Made by a program: the position numbers and the translations under genes. Shown one piece after another: positions 41,856-59,819 of a DNA stretch of 64,000 nt; the stretch's first letter is position 1; each line of letters opens with the position of its first letter. Source of the DNA: Flaccisagitta enflata (lineage: Eukaryota > Chaetognatha > Sagittoidea > Aphragmophora). The stretch covers positions 15,500,001-15,564,000 of the forward strand of contig OZ231126.1 in the NCBI GenBank assembly GCA_965153355.1, in the 5' to 3' direction. Below the pieces are notes generated by a model, which had not been told where the DNA came from, made no database searches, and saw nothing but the letters and a program-made list of their open reading frames with translations.

Positions 41856-43215
41856 AAGTATACGTCGGCTCAGTGTGATAAGACTTAAAACGTAGTAGGA
41901 CAAAGTTATGGAAACTACTTTATTCATCTTGCTAGATTGACAAGAAGTATGCTTTTCATGCTTTTTGTTTTGAACTTTTTTTTCGCCTAAATGTGGTGCG
42001 CGTGTTATAACTTAAAGATCACCGGGCAAAGCTCAGACTGGATGTACATATAGTAGATAGATTGTCAATGTCTATGTCTTCAATGCATTATGACATAATA
42101 AAAACCTTTATCGTTCCACTAGGCCGGATACACGGCACTACTAATTGCGGACAGGTGGGCAGGAGCAAAAACCTCAAAACCTTTTTGACCGATTGAAGAA
42201 TTGCGACTACTTGTACCAACATCAGTTGTATCTTTTTGGGTCGAATGAGTTTGCGGCCGGTGTACGTCGTAATGATAACAGCAAAATTGTAAATCCTTAT
42301 CTTCCTTTTGGGAGTGTTACATAAATGAATGGTAACTAAGCAAGCATTCAAACCTAGTCCAGGCCAGTTCACGAAAGAAGAAACGAATGAGATGGCTTTC
42401 TTCTTTTATTCCAAAAAAAGACACAGTGGTAACATGAATTTGAAAGAATTGGTGAATGTAGCCCAAAACATGATTTTTGGTCATGAAAAGCGAAAAAAGA
42501 AGCAATTGTTTTCTAGTAGTTTTTGTTCATAAAAATAGTTTACAATCATGGCCGAGAAAGAAAGGAGAAGATGAACAGATTCTTCCGTGCAGATTGATAC
42601 ATGTGACCATGCCATAGATCACATGTTATTTCATGGTGAGGACTAGATGAATATAATATCGGTCATGACAATGAACATTTTTCAACAGCATGCGTATCCA
42701 TAAGCACAGTTTTATCACAACCATCATCATTCAAAACAACAGGACAATGATCAAAAATCAACAACATTCATTCAGAATCAAAATTTATCATCAAACATTT
42801 GTCATGAATGAAACCATACCAGCAAACGCTTGGGCTTTAACAATGTGCGTGAGTGCCGCATGTATGTATTTATGCACATATGCGTGTGCCAAAGTGCGCA
42901 CACGCTTGCATGTGACGTTTTCAGGAGAGACCAAAGAGCATATGCAAAACCTACGATGCATAATCGCTAATTATGTGTCATTGATAAAAATTTACATGAT
43001 GAAAATTCGAGTATTTTTAAAGTTTTTGATTTTTGGCAAGAAAGAGAGAAAAAGTATACAGAAGGTAAAAATCATGCAACAATTATTTCCTATATATAAG
43101 TAGAACAAGCGGGGGGCTCATTTTGGGGGTTTGGGTTTTGAGTGAGGGTTCCACTAAAACGCGACGACAGAAGTTGATAGCGGCTAGTCTTTGTTATTTT
43201 TTGTTGTTGTAGTTG
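41856..43215. other. no gene supported
   Basis: Mostly unique AT-rich sequence. A head fragment AGGCCGGATACACGG and GGACAGGTGGGCAGGAGC stands at 42120-42165. Open frames at 42329-42532 and 42690-43103 have no recognised motif. Confidence 0.5.
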
Positions 43216-43219
43216 ATTG

Positions 43220-43458
43220 TAAGCTACGATCTTGGCGGAAAATATCAGTCAATATCAGTGAATGATAATTTCTTATAAATTCAGCTTCTTAAAAACAAAT
43301 GATTTTGATTCATCACAAATGAAGAAGGAACTTTTCAATGCGTCCTCTATCACTATTAACTGTCAACCCCTTGAACTTGCTTAGACATAATCAATCTATT
43401 CAATGATATAACTTATAAGGAAACATGTGATATTTTTTCCGCCAAGATTGTATATGAG
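43220..43458. mobile_element. short foldback element
   Basis: TACGATCTTGGCGGAAAATA at the left faces TATTTTTTCCGCCAAGATTG at the right. Confidence 0.7.
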
Positions 43459-43917
43459 AAAACATTTAGGAGATCCACTTATGAAGGATTAAACACGGAA
43501 CCAGATCGAACTCAATCGACCCCGCATATGGATGCCCTTTTCGTCGATATGTCGGGGGGAAAGCATGAGATATCGGCGTAACTAACACGTGCGTCATGAC
43601 GGACAAGTGAAAACGAAATAACTTGTAATATGGTTGTAACAAATGATAAGTCACGCCGTGTTTGAACGCACAGCGGACTCACTGATTTCATTCTCTCCCG
43701 CGTGCGAAAAAAAGAAATCGAGATTATTTACTCCTCCCAAATTTTGCGCGCACAAATCATCGTACGAATGATTATCACTTTATATGCTGGCAGAGAATGT
43801 TCATGGAAAACAAACAAATGCACAAATTAACAAACAAACAGACAAACGGAGGGACAAAGAACATTGAAAGTTTCGGGACATGTAAACGACTACGTATTCT
43901 AGATCGAAACTCTACAA

Positions 43918-43949
43918 CGAAAAAAGAAAGAAGGAAAGAAAGAAAGAAT

Positions 43950-44031
<82 letters not shown>

Positions 44032-44036
44032 ATGAT

Positions 44037-44091
<55 letters not shown>

Positions 44092-44142
44092 AAAAGAGAG
44101 AAGAAAAAGAAAAAGATAGAAAAAAAGGAAGAAAGAAAGAGA

Positions 44143-44184
<42 letters not shown>

Positions 44185-44209
44185 CAGAAAGAAAAAAAGA
44201 AAGAAAGAG

Positions 44210-44243
<34 letters not shown>

Positions 44244-44575
44244 GAAGGAAGAAAGAAAGACAGAAAGAAAGACAGAAGGAAGAAAAGTAAAAAAGAAAGA
44301 AAGAAAAAATAGAAAGAAACAAAGAAACGAAGAGAGAAAGAAACAAAGAAAGAATGGAAGAAAAAAGAATGAGGGAAAGACGGAAAGAACGGAAGAGAAG
44401 AAAATGAAAGAGAGGAAAATGAAAGAAAACGAAAAAGAAAGAAAGAAGGTAAGAAAGAAAGAAAGAAAGAAAGAAAGAGGGAAAGAGATACAGAAAGAAA
44501 GAAAGGAAAGAAAGAAAGAAAGAAAGACAGAAAGAAAGAAAGAAAAGAAAAAAAAAAGAAAGAGAAAGAGAAAAT
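43918..44575. repeat. (GAAA)n with (GACA)n block
   Basis: 650 bp of GAAA variants with GACA at 43950-43996; just downstream of the Cav1 stop. Confidence 0.96.
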
Positions 44576-44615
44576 ATAACGATCGTTAATCACCTTCAAT
44601 CGCTTCTCCCCTTCA

Positions 44616-44621
<6 letters not shown>

Positions 44622-44668
<47 letters not shown>

Positions 44669-44699
44669 CACATTCCTTCTCCCCGATCAAACACACCCA

Positions 44700-44766
<67 letters not shown>
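44622..44766. repeat. (CT)n, two blocks
   Basis: 44622-44665 and 44703-44766, 53 bp from the Cav1 stop codon, so probably in its 3' UTR. Confidence 0.97.
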
Positions 44767-44818
44767 ATCCCAAAAAAGAAAATGAGAGAAGAATGAAAAA
44801 AAGAAAACAACTTTGAAA

Positions 44819-50434
<5,616 letters not shown>

Positions 50435-50693
50435 TTATTGTGTGAATAAATGTCATATATAAATCATTTTAAGTCATCTTATATCAATTGAATTCAGTGA
50501 AAGTCATTTTAGTTATGTGGTTATGTAATAAAGTAATTATTTAAGTCTCGCACGCGACTTATAGGTGTTGGCCTTGTTTTTACTCCTGCTCAAGCGCAGA
50601 TAAAAGAAGAAAAAAGTAACCCTAGCCTGGGTAACCCTTTTTTCTCTGGGTCTTTTTCCATCGTTCCGCCTCTCACATTTGTCGTCCGAACTC

Positions 50694-50791
50694 TTTCATT
50701 CATTCATTCATCCATCCATTCATTCATTGGTTCATTCATTCATTTATCTATTCATTCATTCATTCATTCATTCGTTCGTTCGTTCATTCGA
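50694..50791. repeat. (ATTC)n
   Basis: Tetranucleotide tract with variants. Confidence 0.93.
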
Positions 50792-50951
50792 GCATACGAT
50801 TAAATTCAATTCTTAGATGCGTTATCGTTTCTATACAAGAGAGTCTGTCCATCCACCCGTCCATCTGTCTGTCTCTCCTTGTGTCCGTCCGTTACGCCTC
50901 TTTGAAAATCGCGTGGTTGTCGCATCGAGTTGCCCGATCAGGTTGGTTATA

Positions 50952-51123
50952 CAGTCAAACCCCGCAATAACGGATGTCAAGATACAAATAAATTTTATCC
51001 ACTGTAGGCAGATTTTACTATTGCCAACAAAGAAAATAAAAGAAATTTACAGGGACCAAATTTTTAGATTTATTATAGGCGGATATCCGTTACGCTTGGC
51101 TCCGTTATAGCGGGGTTTAACTG
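50952..51123. mobile_element. pogo/Tigger-like MITE with TA duplication
   Basis: CAGTCAAACCCCGCAATAAC at the left and GTTATAGCGGGGTTTAACTG at the right, with TA on each side. 172 bp. CAGT-AAACCCCGC ends are characteristic of Tigger-type MITEs. Confidence 0.88.
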
Positions 51124-51194
51124 TACTTCTTTACAGTCACATCTTTCTCTTCCATTATTTCTTTCCCAATTCCAAGATCAGTCATTTATTCATT

Positions 51195-51223
51195 TCACTC
51201 TCTCTTTCTTTCTTTTGTTTCTC

Positions 51224-51302
<79 letters not shown>

Positions 51303-51343
51303 CTTTCTTTCATTCTCTTTTCTTTCTATCTCTCTTCTATACT

Positions 51344-51374
<31 letters not shown>

Positions 51375-51455
51375 CTCTTTCTTTTCTTTCTTTTCTTTCT
51401 TTTCTTTCTTTCTTTCTTTCTTTCTCACTCCATATTCTGTCTCTCTCTTTTTCTT

Positions 51456-51512
<57 letters not shown>
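51195..51512. repeat. (CTTT)n then (CT)n
   Basis: Compound tract. Confidence 0.96.
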
Positions 51513-51516
<4 letters not shown>

Positions 51517-51734
51517 CGATTCATTGTTCGAAAATTGGATGCATCGTATTAAACAGTTTTGGTGATAAATTCTTGCTTTTTTTTCTGTGATGGAACTTGG
51601 AGTTGGATGAATGCTTTAACCGTTCATCAAAATAAAATAGCAACTGGATGAAAAAAGGAGAAAGAAACAGTATAGTAGATAGTAAAGAGCAACTGGATGA
51701 AAAAAAGGGAAACAAACAGTAGATAGTAAAACAT

Positions 51735-51952
51735 AACAAGTGACGCGGGGTCACAATATCGCTGCGGACGGGTGGGCAGGGGCATCCAGCCCCCATCCAC
51801 ACCCCAAACCCCACTTTATACACAAACATACAACAAGATCACCACAGACCGACGGACTGACGGATCAACGGACCAACGGACCAACGGACCAACGGACCAA
51901 TGGACGGGCAAAGCCTCTTATAGTTATAGAGTTGCGTGTCCGCAACTAAAAA
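51735..51952 (+). mobile_element. hairpin-TAAAAA element, AGTTGCG subfamily
   Basis: ACAAGTGACGCGGGGTCACA, GCGGACGGGTGGGCAGGGGC, a run of CAACGGAC units, and AGTTGCG-TGTC-CGCAACT (51930-51947) then AAAAAG. Confidence 0.82.
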
Positions 51953-51985
51953 GAAAAGAAACAATTCAGGTAAACTCAGAGCGAT

Positions 51986-52017
51986 GAAAGAAAGAAGAAA
52001 AGGAAGAAAAGAAAAAC

Positions 52018-52088
<71 letters not shown>

Positions 52089-52194
52089 AAAGAAAGAAAG
52101 AGACAGAAAAAAAGAAAGACAGAAAAAGAAAGAAAGAAAGAAAGAAAGAAAGTGAAAGAAAGTAAGAAAGAAAAGAAAGAGAAAGAAAGAAAAA

Positions 52195-52238
<44 letters not shown>

Positions 52239-52397
52239 AAAAAAAAGGAAAGAAGAAAACAGAAAATGAATGAAAGACAGAAAGGCAGAAAAAAAGAAAG
52301 AAAGGAAGAAAGAAAGAAAGAAAGCAAGAAAGAAAGAGAGAAAGAAAGAAAGAAAAAAAGAAAGAAAGAAAGAAAGAAAGGTAGAAAGAACGAAAAA

Positions 52398-52445
<48 letters not shown>

Positions 52446-52516
52446 AATAAGAGAAGAAAAGATAAAGAAAGCAAGAAAGAAAGCAAGAAAGCAAGAAAGC
52501 AAGAAAGCAAGAAAGC

Positions 52517-52563
<47 letters not shown>

Positions 52564-52617
52564 CCAGCCAGCCAGCCAGCCAGACAGACAGACAGACAGA
52601 CAGTGAGACAGACAGAC

Positions 52618-52648
<31 letters not shown>

Positions 52649-52688
52649 GAGAAAGCAAATAATCAAGAAAGAAAGAAAGAAAGAATGA

Positions 52689-52775
<87 letters not shown>

Positions 52776-52776
52776 C

Positions 52777-52827
<51 letters not shown>

Positions 52828-52915
52828 GAAGAAAGAAAGAAAGAAAGAAAAATCAAGAAATAAAGCAAGGAAAAACGAAAAATGGAAAGAATGAAAAAAA
52901 AAAGGAAAAAAAAAA
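51986..52915. repeat. (GAAA)n, 0.9 kb, with (GCCA) and (GACA) blocks
   Basis: Long imperfect tract; AGCC units at 52562 and GACA at 52580-52620. All long frames are artefacts. Confidence 0.97.
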
Positions 52916-53239
52916 AGAAAAGAATTAGTAAAAGAATAAGAGCAAAGCAAGGTGAGCTTGGAATCGAATCGGAATTTTTTTTTTCTCCTAACTTCTCCAA
53001 GGGACAAAATGGAAAAGGATGAAAAAAAAAGATAATTGCGTACACACGTAGTAAATTTTCGTAACAGCCAACTCGAGTTGCACCTCCACTCCCGCTGAAC
53101 TCTCACTTAGCACCTGCACCCAACGATTACTTTTTTCCAATCTCGTTGTTTGGTGTTTAGCGGGAATATTATTCTCTCAAGTTTATTCTCGGTTTATGTA
53201 TACTATTGCTCTTATTCTCTCGCTTTCTGTCTCATATTG

Positions 53240-53442
<203 letters not shown>

Positions 53443-53514
53443 TCGATTCTCTTACTGTCTCTCTCTTTCTTTCTTTCTTTTTGCCATGGTTATCGTTCTT
53501 TCTTTTTTTTTTTC

Positions 53515-53663
53515 GTTCATTCATTCACTCATTCATTCGTTTATTCAATCAATCATTTATGTATTCATTCAACAATTTATCCATCTTTTCTTTCTTTTTT
53601 TCTTTCTTTCTCTCTTTGTTTCTTTTTTCTTTGTTTCTTTGTGTCCCTTTCTTTTTCTTTCTC

Positions 53664-53708
<45 letters not shown>

Positions 53709-53805
53709 TTTCTTTCTTTCTCTTTCTTTTTCTTTCTTTCTTTCTTTCTTTCTTCTTTCTTCTTTCTTCTTATTTCTTTCTTTCTTTCTTTCTTTCTTTC
53801 TCTAA
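53515..53805. repeat. (ATTC)n then (CTTT)n
   Basis: Compound imperfect tract. Confidence 0.94.
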
Positions 53806-53883
53806 AAAATTCTACCTCTTTTGTCTCTTCACGTTTTAATTATGGAATAATTTTCTCCTAAATCCTTCCCTTGCTTATTTCAT

Positions 53884-53885
53884 GA

Positions 53886-53965
<80 letters not shown>

Positions 53966-54013
53966 AATAAAGAAAGAAAGCAAGAAAGAAAGAAAGAAAG
54001 AAAGAATGAAATT

Positions 54014-54085
<72 letters not shown>

Positions 54086-54087
54086 AA
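53884..54087. repeat. (GAAA)n
   Basis: Ends exactly where the next interspersed element begins. Confidence 0.97.
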
Positions 54088-54306
54088 CAAGGCCGGATAC
54101 ACGGCTACTCCAGTCGCGTGCGGGTGGGCAGGGGCTGTATTTGAGGTCACTTAATCATTTGGGCAGGAGCAGTAAGGCCAATGACCGCAAAAACCCAAAA
54201 AAAAGTAAAGTGTGACGAACCAACGGACGGACGGACGGACGGACGGACGGACGGACGGACGGACCGACAAAGCGGGTTGTAGAGTCGCGTAGCACGCGAC
54301 TAAAAA
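54088..54306 (+). mobile_element. hairpin-TAAAAA element, full-length AGTCGCG subfamily
   Basis: Head CAAGGCCGGATACACGG, core AGTCGCGTGCGGGTGGGCAG, then (CGGA)n, AAAGCGGGTTGTAG and AGTCGCGT-AGC-ACGCGACT then AAAAAA. About 219 bp. No tRNA A or B box is evident. Confidence 0.85.
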
Positions 54307-54813
54307 AGAAAATTAAAAAGCAAAGAATGAGGGTCTCCAATTGCTGTTCATTGCGGCGCCGCTTCAGCGTTTCCAATTCGAGCGTTTTACATCCGGTTTT
54401 TGAATCAATCCACAAACAACCATGGACTTGCCTCGCTAACTGTTAAGCAAAAGACGGCTTAAGGGTAGCCCTGTGGTGAGAACTCCAGCTTTTAGAAATT
54501 CGCGAGTTGGCGCCCCAAAAATCGCTAGAATTCGCTAGATTATTTGTTTCTTTAGCTAGAAAATTCGCTAGATTTGTATATATGTAATGAGGTCATGAAA
54601 AAATCAATAAACAAACCATTACTGGTCTATTTATAGGGGGAAGAGAAGAGAGGGGTTCTGAGAATATTGTTTGTTGACCATTGTTTTCCCATTTATTTCT
54701 TAGATACTTAAACTGTAAACTGGAGGCATAGGGGTTAGGTATTGGGGATTTGAAACGTTTAGTAATTAAAGTTTCTTTTAAAGGACAGCGACAAAAATGC
54801 CATGATCCATTTT

Positions 54814-55729
54814 AACTATGGCAAAAAAAAAACCGAACAGTTACTTCTATTCTAATTTTTACTGAAGTTACTTTTTAGTATCATTAAGCATCACTGAAAA
54901 AATCAATGACCTGCTCTAAATAGTTTGAGAATTATAGATTTTTTAAAAGTGCTTGTCAGAAGATCAGAAATTCAATGTACACACATAAGAATTTACTAAG
55001 AATCAATAAACAAACTTAAAAACCATACTAAATCTAGTCCGATTTTGATAAAATTTTATGGAAGTAACCAGTGTTAGCAGGATGTGATATAAAATTTCAT
55101 TACAAAACTCCAATTATTTTAGCAGAAACAGCAAGTTTTCTAAAACTTTTTTTGTGGTTTTTAGAATGAAGTAAATGAAGATGAAATCTGAAATATAAAT
55201 CGATGCTAAGGCCAGAGTTTTTTACCAATTATCATGATTTTTTAACTGGTAACTTTTGTACATATGATTCATCTCCAAGCATCTCCAAGCATTTTTAGTC
55301 CCCCAAATTGCAAAAATATTCTAACAGGTAGCAGAATATTTCTTATCCTGAGCAAGCTTACAATCAACCAATATCTACCCCCCTAGACTTTATCTGAGTA
55401 GATGCGAATTTTGCCTAATATTAGTAAACATTACCATCAGACTACAGTTCAAAATCATGACAAAACTCCCAAAACTTTTTGCACAATGCCAATTTTACTA
55501 AAAATGGTAATATTTTGATTTAGGATAAACGTCATCTCTGGCAGTCCAAAAAAGGGGTGACTTCAGTAAAAACATGATAACGGCTAAAGTTTTCAACGGA
55601 TTTTGATGAAATTTTAACCAGACATAGTCCATATCATATATCATTCACTGTAAATTTTATGCAATTGGTAACATCTTCATACTTTTGCTCTCTCAAAAGT
55701 TGTTCGGTTTTTTTTTTTGCCATAGTTAT
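54814..55729. mobile_element. foldback element, ends ACTATGGCAAAAAAAAAACC
   Basis: ACTATGGCAAAAAAAAAACC and GAACAG at the left face GTTCGGTTTTTTTTTTTGCC and ATAGTT at the right. Interior AT-rich without coding. Confidence 0.7.
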
Positions 55730-55791
55730 TTGGTTTACTCTGAAATAAAGAAAGACATATGTCTCCGTCGCCATGTATGCCACTGAGGATA

Positions 55792-56388
55792 CAGTACGAT
55801 GGGAGCAAAGACGACCTAGACTGGAGGATAGATTTTAGGTTTCTTAATTTTAATAGTATAAAAAGTTGAGATCTATGCTAATTAAAGGTTGTTCTATTGC
55901 TTGAATATATTGGTTTTTCTCATTCTTTAACTTGTGACTTGACTTCATCAGGACTCCATTTTTCAATGTTCTAACCTAGCTCATCAGGTCAAGCAGAAAA
56001 TTTTATGTAGTTTAGAAAAATAAATCAGTTCAATTGGGCCATTTTTACAGGTTATATGCCTGATTTAAGATTTGCCTAAATACTAATTTACATAATTATT
56101 CTTCTTGAAAAATAGCTGTAAAACCTGTGAAAATAATCAAATTAAGCTGATTTTTTTTCTCTAAATTATCTTAAATTTTTTGCCCGATCTGATAGGCTAG
56201 GTTAGAAGTATGAAAAATGAAAGTCTGATGAAGTTAATTCAAAAGATGAAAAATGAGAGAAGCTAACATATTCAAGCAATATAGCAACTTTTAATTGGCA
56301 TAAATCTTATTCTTTTTATAAATCAAATGAAATTAAAATACTTAAAATCTATCCTCAAGTCTAGGTTGTCTTCGCTCCCATCGTGCTG
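55792..56388. mobile_element. pogo-like foldback MITE, family B copy 2
   Basis: CAGTACGATGGGAGCAAAGA to TCGCTCCCATCGTGCTG, with TA on both sides. Matches 16061-16663 in length, ends and inner landmarks (TGACTTGACTTCATCA). Confidence 0.88.
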
Positions 56389-56470
56389 TATCTAGGAGTC
56401 GATTGTCAAAAAAAATCATTAGTTTCCTGTTAATCATTGTGTTGTAAGAGTCATATAGAATAGAATGCAA

Positions 56471-56644
56471 ACAAGTGACGTGGGGTCACAATATCGTTGC
56501 GGATGGGTGGGCAGGGGCATCCAACCCCCCTTTGGACCTAACCCATCCCTCAACCCCACACTCATGCTCACGGACGGATGGATCAAAGGATGGACCAATG
56601 GATGGACAAAGCCTCATATAGAGTTGTGTGTCCGCAACTAAAAA
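56471..56644 (+). mobile_element. hairpin-TAAAAA element, AGTTGCG subfamily
   Basis: ACAAGTGACGTGGGGTCACA, GCGGATGGGTGGGCAGGGGC, AGTTGTG-TGTC-CGCAACT (56622-56639, one G-U pair) then AAAAAC. Confidence 0.8.
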
Positions 56645-56871
56645 CCATTTCACGATTGCTCATTCTGATCGTTCTTGACAAAGCTAGTGTCGATATCCGA
56701 AATCATACTCATAGGGCCTTTCTCAACCACCAGTCATTAACTAGCAAAAATGATTAGTCCAAATGGTAACATACAGGTTCAAAAACTTTACAATCTGGTC
56801 ATCACACAGTTAATTTACAACTGAAGTACAGAGTAGAAAAGAGGATAATTGGTAAAATCTAGTTAAACAAG

Positions 56872-57645
56872 TCATCCAAGGATCGCACATGGTCAGCGGT
56901 ACCCGTTGCCCTGCTTGGAGTGTTTAGGTGAAGAATTGAGGTGAAAGCAGGGCAGCGGCCCCAAAGGACCGATGTCCTGTAGAACACAGGGGTGAATTTC
57001 CATACGTCCTGGGAAGAGGTGAGGGGCTCTGAAAAGATTTGACCATATCCCAGAGGTTTGATTCCGGCCAACAAGGCTGAATTCAGCCCAGTGAAGGCTG
57101 ATTATGACCAGATGAGGGCTGATTTCAGGTCCGAGAGGGTTGATTTCAAGCCTGAGAGAGGCAATTTCAGGTCTAAGACTTTGGTCAAGGATGGCTGGTT
57201 TCATGCCTGGGAATGCTGGTTTCATGCCTGGGTCCCAGGCTGGGAGGCGAGATTGTGGGCTTAAGAGGCCTGATTATGGGTCCAAGAGGGTTGATTTCAA
57301 GCCTGAGAGAGGCAATTTCAGGTCTAAGACTTTGGTCAAGGATGGCTGGTTTCATGCCTGGGAATGCTGGTTTCATGCCTGGGTCCCATGCTGGGAGGCG
57401 AGATTATGGGCTTAAGAGGCCTGATTATGGGCCTGAGAGGACTGATTTGGGGCGTACAAGAGCTGATTTGGGGCCTGAGAGGGCTGATTTTATGCTCTAG
57501 AGACCAGATTTCAGGCCCCAGTAGGCTGGATGAGGGCCTCAGGCCTCTGAAGGGGGGGGACGGACGGAAGGACGGACGGACGGACGTATGGAAATTCACC
57601 CCTGTGTTCTACAGGACATCGGCCCTTTGGGGCCGCTGCCCAAAA
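56872..57645. mobile_element. GCGGCC-family foldback with an internal 158-bp direct repeat
   Basis: AAGTCATCCAAGGATCGCAC and GTCAGCGGTACCCGTTGCCC at the left, GGGCAGCGGCCCCAAAGGAC, core units, then AATTCACCCCTGTGTTCTAC and GGGGCCGCTGCCC. Positions 57130-57270 are repeated at 57288-57430 almost exactly. Confidence 0.85.
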
Positions 57646-58374
57646 AGCGAGTATTTTTTAGAAAATAGCGAATATTAGCTAGCAATAGCTAGAATCTGCT
57701 AGAAATAGCTAGATTCGCTAGGTGTCTCATGGAAAATCGCTAGATGATTCGCTAGTCGCCAGATGGCAAAAGGTTGTCGCTAGGAGGCCCCAAAATTCGC
57801 TAGAAATAGCGACAAAATCGCCAGTTTCGCAGCAGAGGGGTAGCCTACTAATATCATTGCATCAAGTGTCGGAAGCAACAGGTGTCGCAAGATTCCATCG
57901 CATTTCGATTTTCTTTGTAAATATAAAAAAAACTAAGAACCTAAGACGTTGCGAATCGTATGGCACTACGATACAAAGGTTGACATGTCAATGAAATGAT
58001 TGCGCTGTTGTCTAGCATTAACTATCATACGATACAATTATTTGATGCGTACTTTTAAAAGTTTGAGTGTAGTCATGACGTGGATACACTTTAAATCCTA
58101 TCCATTCAATAACTTCATTATGCAAATTAGCCCTACTTTGGCGTTTTTATTACTACTGGTCGTTTCGTTGAATATTGATGAAATTATTTTCCGTGTTGGA
58201 TGCATGTGCCTGATAATCATCCGTCATTCCATCTGTAGTTTTCCGTGTTCGCGACCTTATGTTTCGTTCTTTCTGTCTTTCAATTGTTCTTTCATTCAAA
58301 TATTATTCTCCTTTGCTCATCTCCCCTTCTCTTTGTCTCTCTTTGTCTTTCTTTGTCACCTTGTCACTTTTTCT

Positions 58375-58377
<3 letters not shown>

Positions 58378-58450
<73 letters not shown>
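58378..58450. repeat. (CT)n
   Basis: Perfect tract directly before a GC-rich unique segment. Confidence 0.97.
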
Positions 58451-58454
<4 letters not shown>

Positions 58455-58475
58455 CATTTCCAATCGATGAGCAGG

Positions 58476-58690
58476 GACAAGATTTATTCTTCCCCAAAGT
58501 GCCATTCCGGCACACCATGAGTCAAAATTGTTGCCGGTTTTGGCCGAAGCTGCCGGAAATTGCGGATGCATCGGCCAATGGACTCCCGCTCATCGAAATC
58601 TCTCCTCGAATCTCGAGACGATGCAACAGTGACAAAATTACCGACCGATGATCCCGTGAACTCCTTTTTGGCTGCCGTAGATACTCTCTC
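58476..58690 (+). other. unique GC-rich segment, possible exon
   Basis: After CCAATCGATGAG the + frame reads QGQDLFFPKVPFRHTMSQNC and on to PLIEISPRISRR, 63 codons to TGA; another + frame reads SLLESRDDATVTKLPTDDPV. No family recognised and strand uncertain. Its composition is unlike the adjacent repeats. Confidence 0.3.
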
Positions 58691-58694
58691 CTTT

Positions 58695-59235
58695 TTGGGC
58701 AGCGGCCCCAAAGGGCCGATGTCCTGTAGGACACAGGGGTGAATTTCCTTACGTCCGTCCGTACGTCCCCCCCAAGTTTCTCAATTCTCAAATTCCCATT
58801 GAACATGGGAAAATGACAAAATGCAAACATCCCATTGAATAACATGGAAAATTTACAAAAAAAATAGAAAAATATAAATTTCCTATCAAATAACATAGAA
58901 AATGGATAAAAGATAAAATAAAATGCAAAATTCCTATTGAATAACATGGAAAATTGATAAAAAAAATAAAAAAAAGATGAAATTCTCATTGAATAACATG
59001 GATTATAGATAAAAAATTGTAAAAAAATATAAAACTCTAATTGAATATCATGGAAAATTGTCCAAAAGGCCTGAAATTCGCCTTCCTAGGAATCTCAGGA
59101 CGTAAGGAAATTCACCCCTGTGTCCTACAGGACATCGGTCCTTTGGGGCCGCTGCCCTGCTCTCTCACTAACTTCTTCAGTTGATCATCAAGCAGGGCAT
59201 CGGGTACCGCGACCATGTAAGCGATCCTTGGATGA
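58695..59235. mobile_element. GCGGCC-family foldback, AACATGGAAAATT subtype
   Basis: GGGCAGCGGCCCCAAAGGGC and GATGTCCTGTAGGACACAGG at the left; five to six units with GAATAACATGGAAAATT; AAATTCACCCCTGTGTCCTA, GGGGCCGCTGCCC and AGGGCATCGGGTACCGCGAC at the right. Twin of 23772-24315. Confidence 0.87.
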
Positions 59236-59237
59236 CT

Positions 59238-59691
<454 letters not shown>

Positions 59692-59819
59692 CTCCTTCTC
59701 TCCACGTTTTCACGATCTGTCACCTGTCATTGTAATCAACTAAACATATAAAGGAGGAAAGAAAGGAGGAAAGGAAAGAAGAAAGGATTTTGACGTAAGG
59801 AGGTGGAGGAAGTTAGAAG

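Larger units (their letters stand above)
54462..57843. mobile_element. large foldback element with ATTCGCTAGA core, carrying nested elements
   Basis: GGGTAGCCCTGTGGTGAGAA at the left faces the reverse of GCAGCAGAGGGGTAGCC at the right. TCGCTAGA units lie just inside both ends (54490-54570 and 57650-57830). Between them sit at least four other elements. Confidence 0.65.

Noticed and set aside
54088-54306. tRNA-derived SINE with A and B boxes
   Set aside because: No TGGCNNAGTGG or GGTTCGANNCC-like boxes were found; only the 3' hairpin and A-run are SINE-like.
58484-58711. Minus-strand frame at 58484-58711 as a gene
   Set aside because: Runs into a foldback element and has no motif; the + strand is equally open, so no strand can be chosen.
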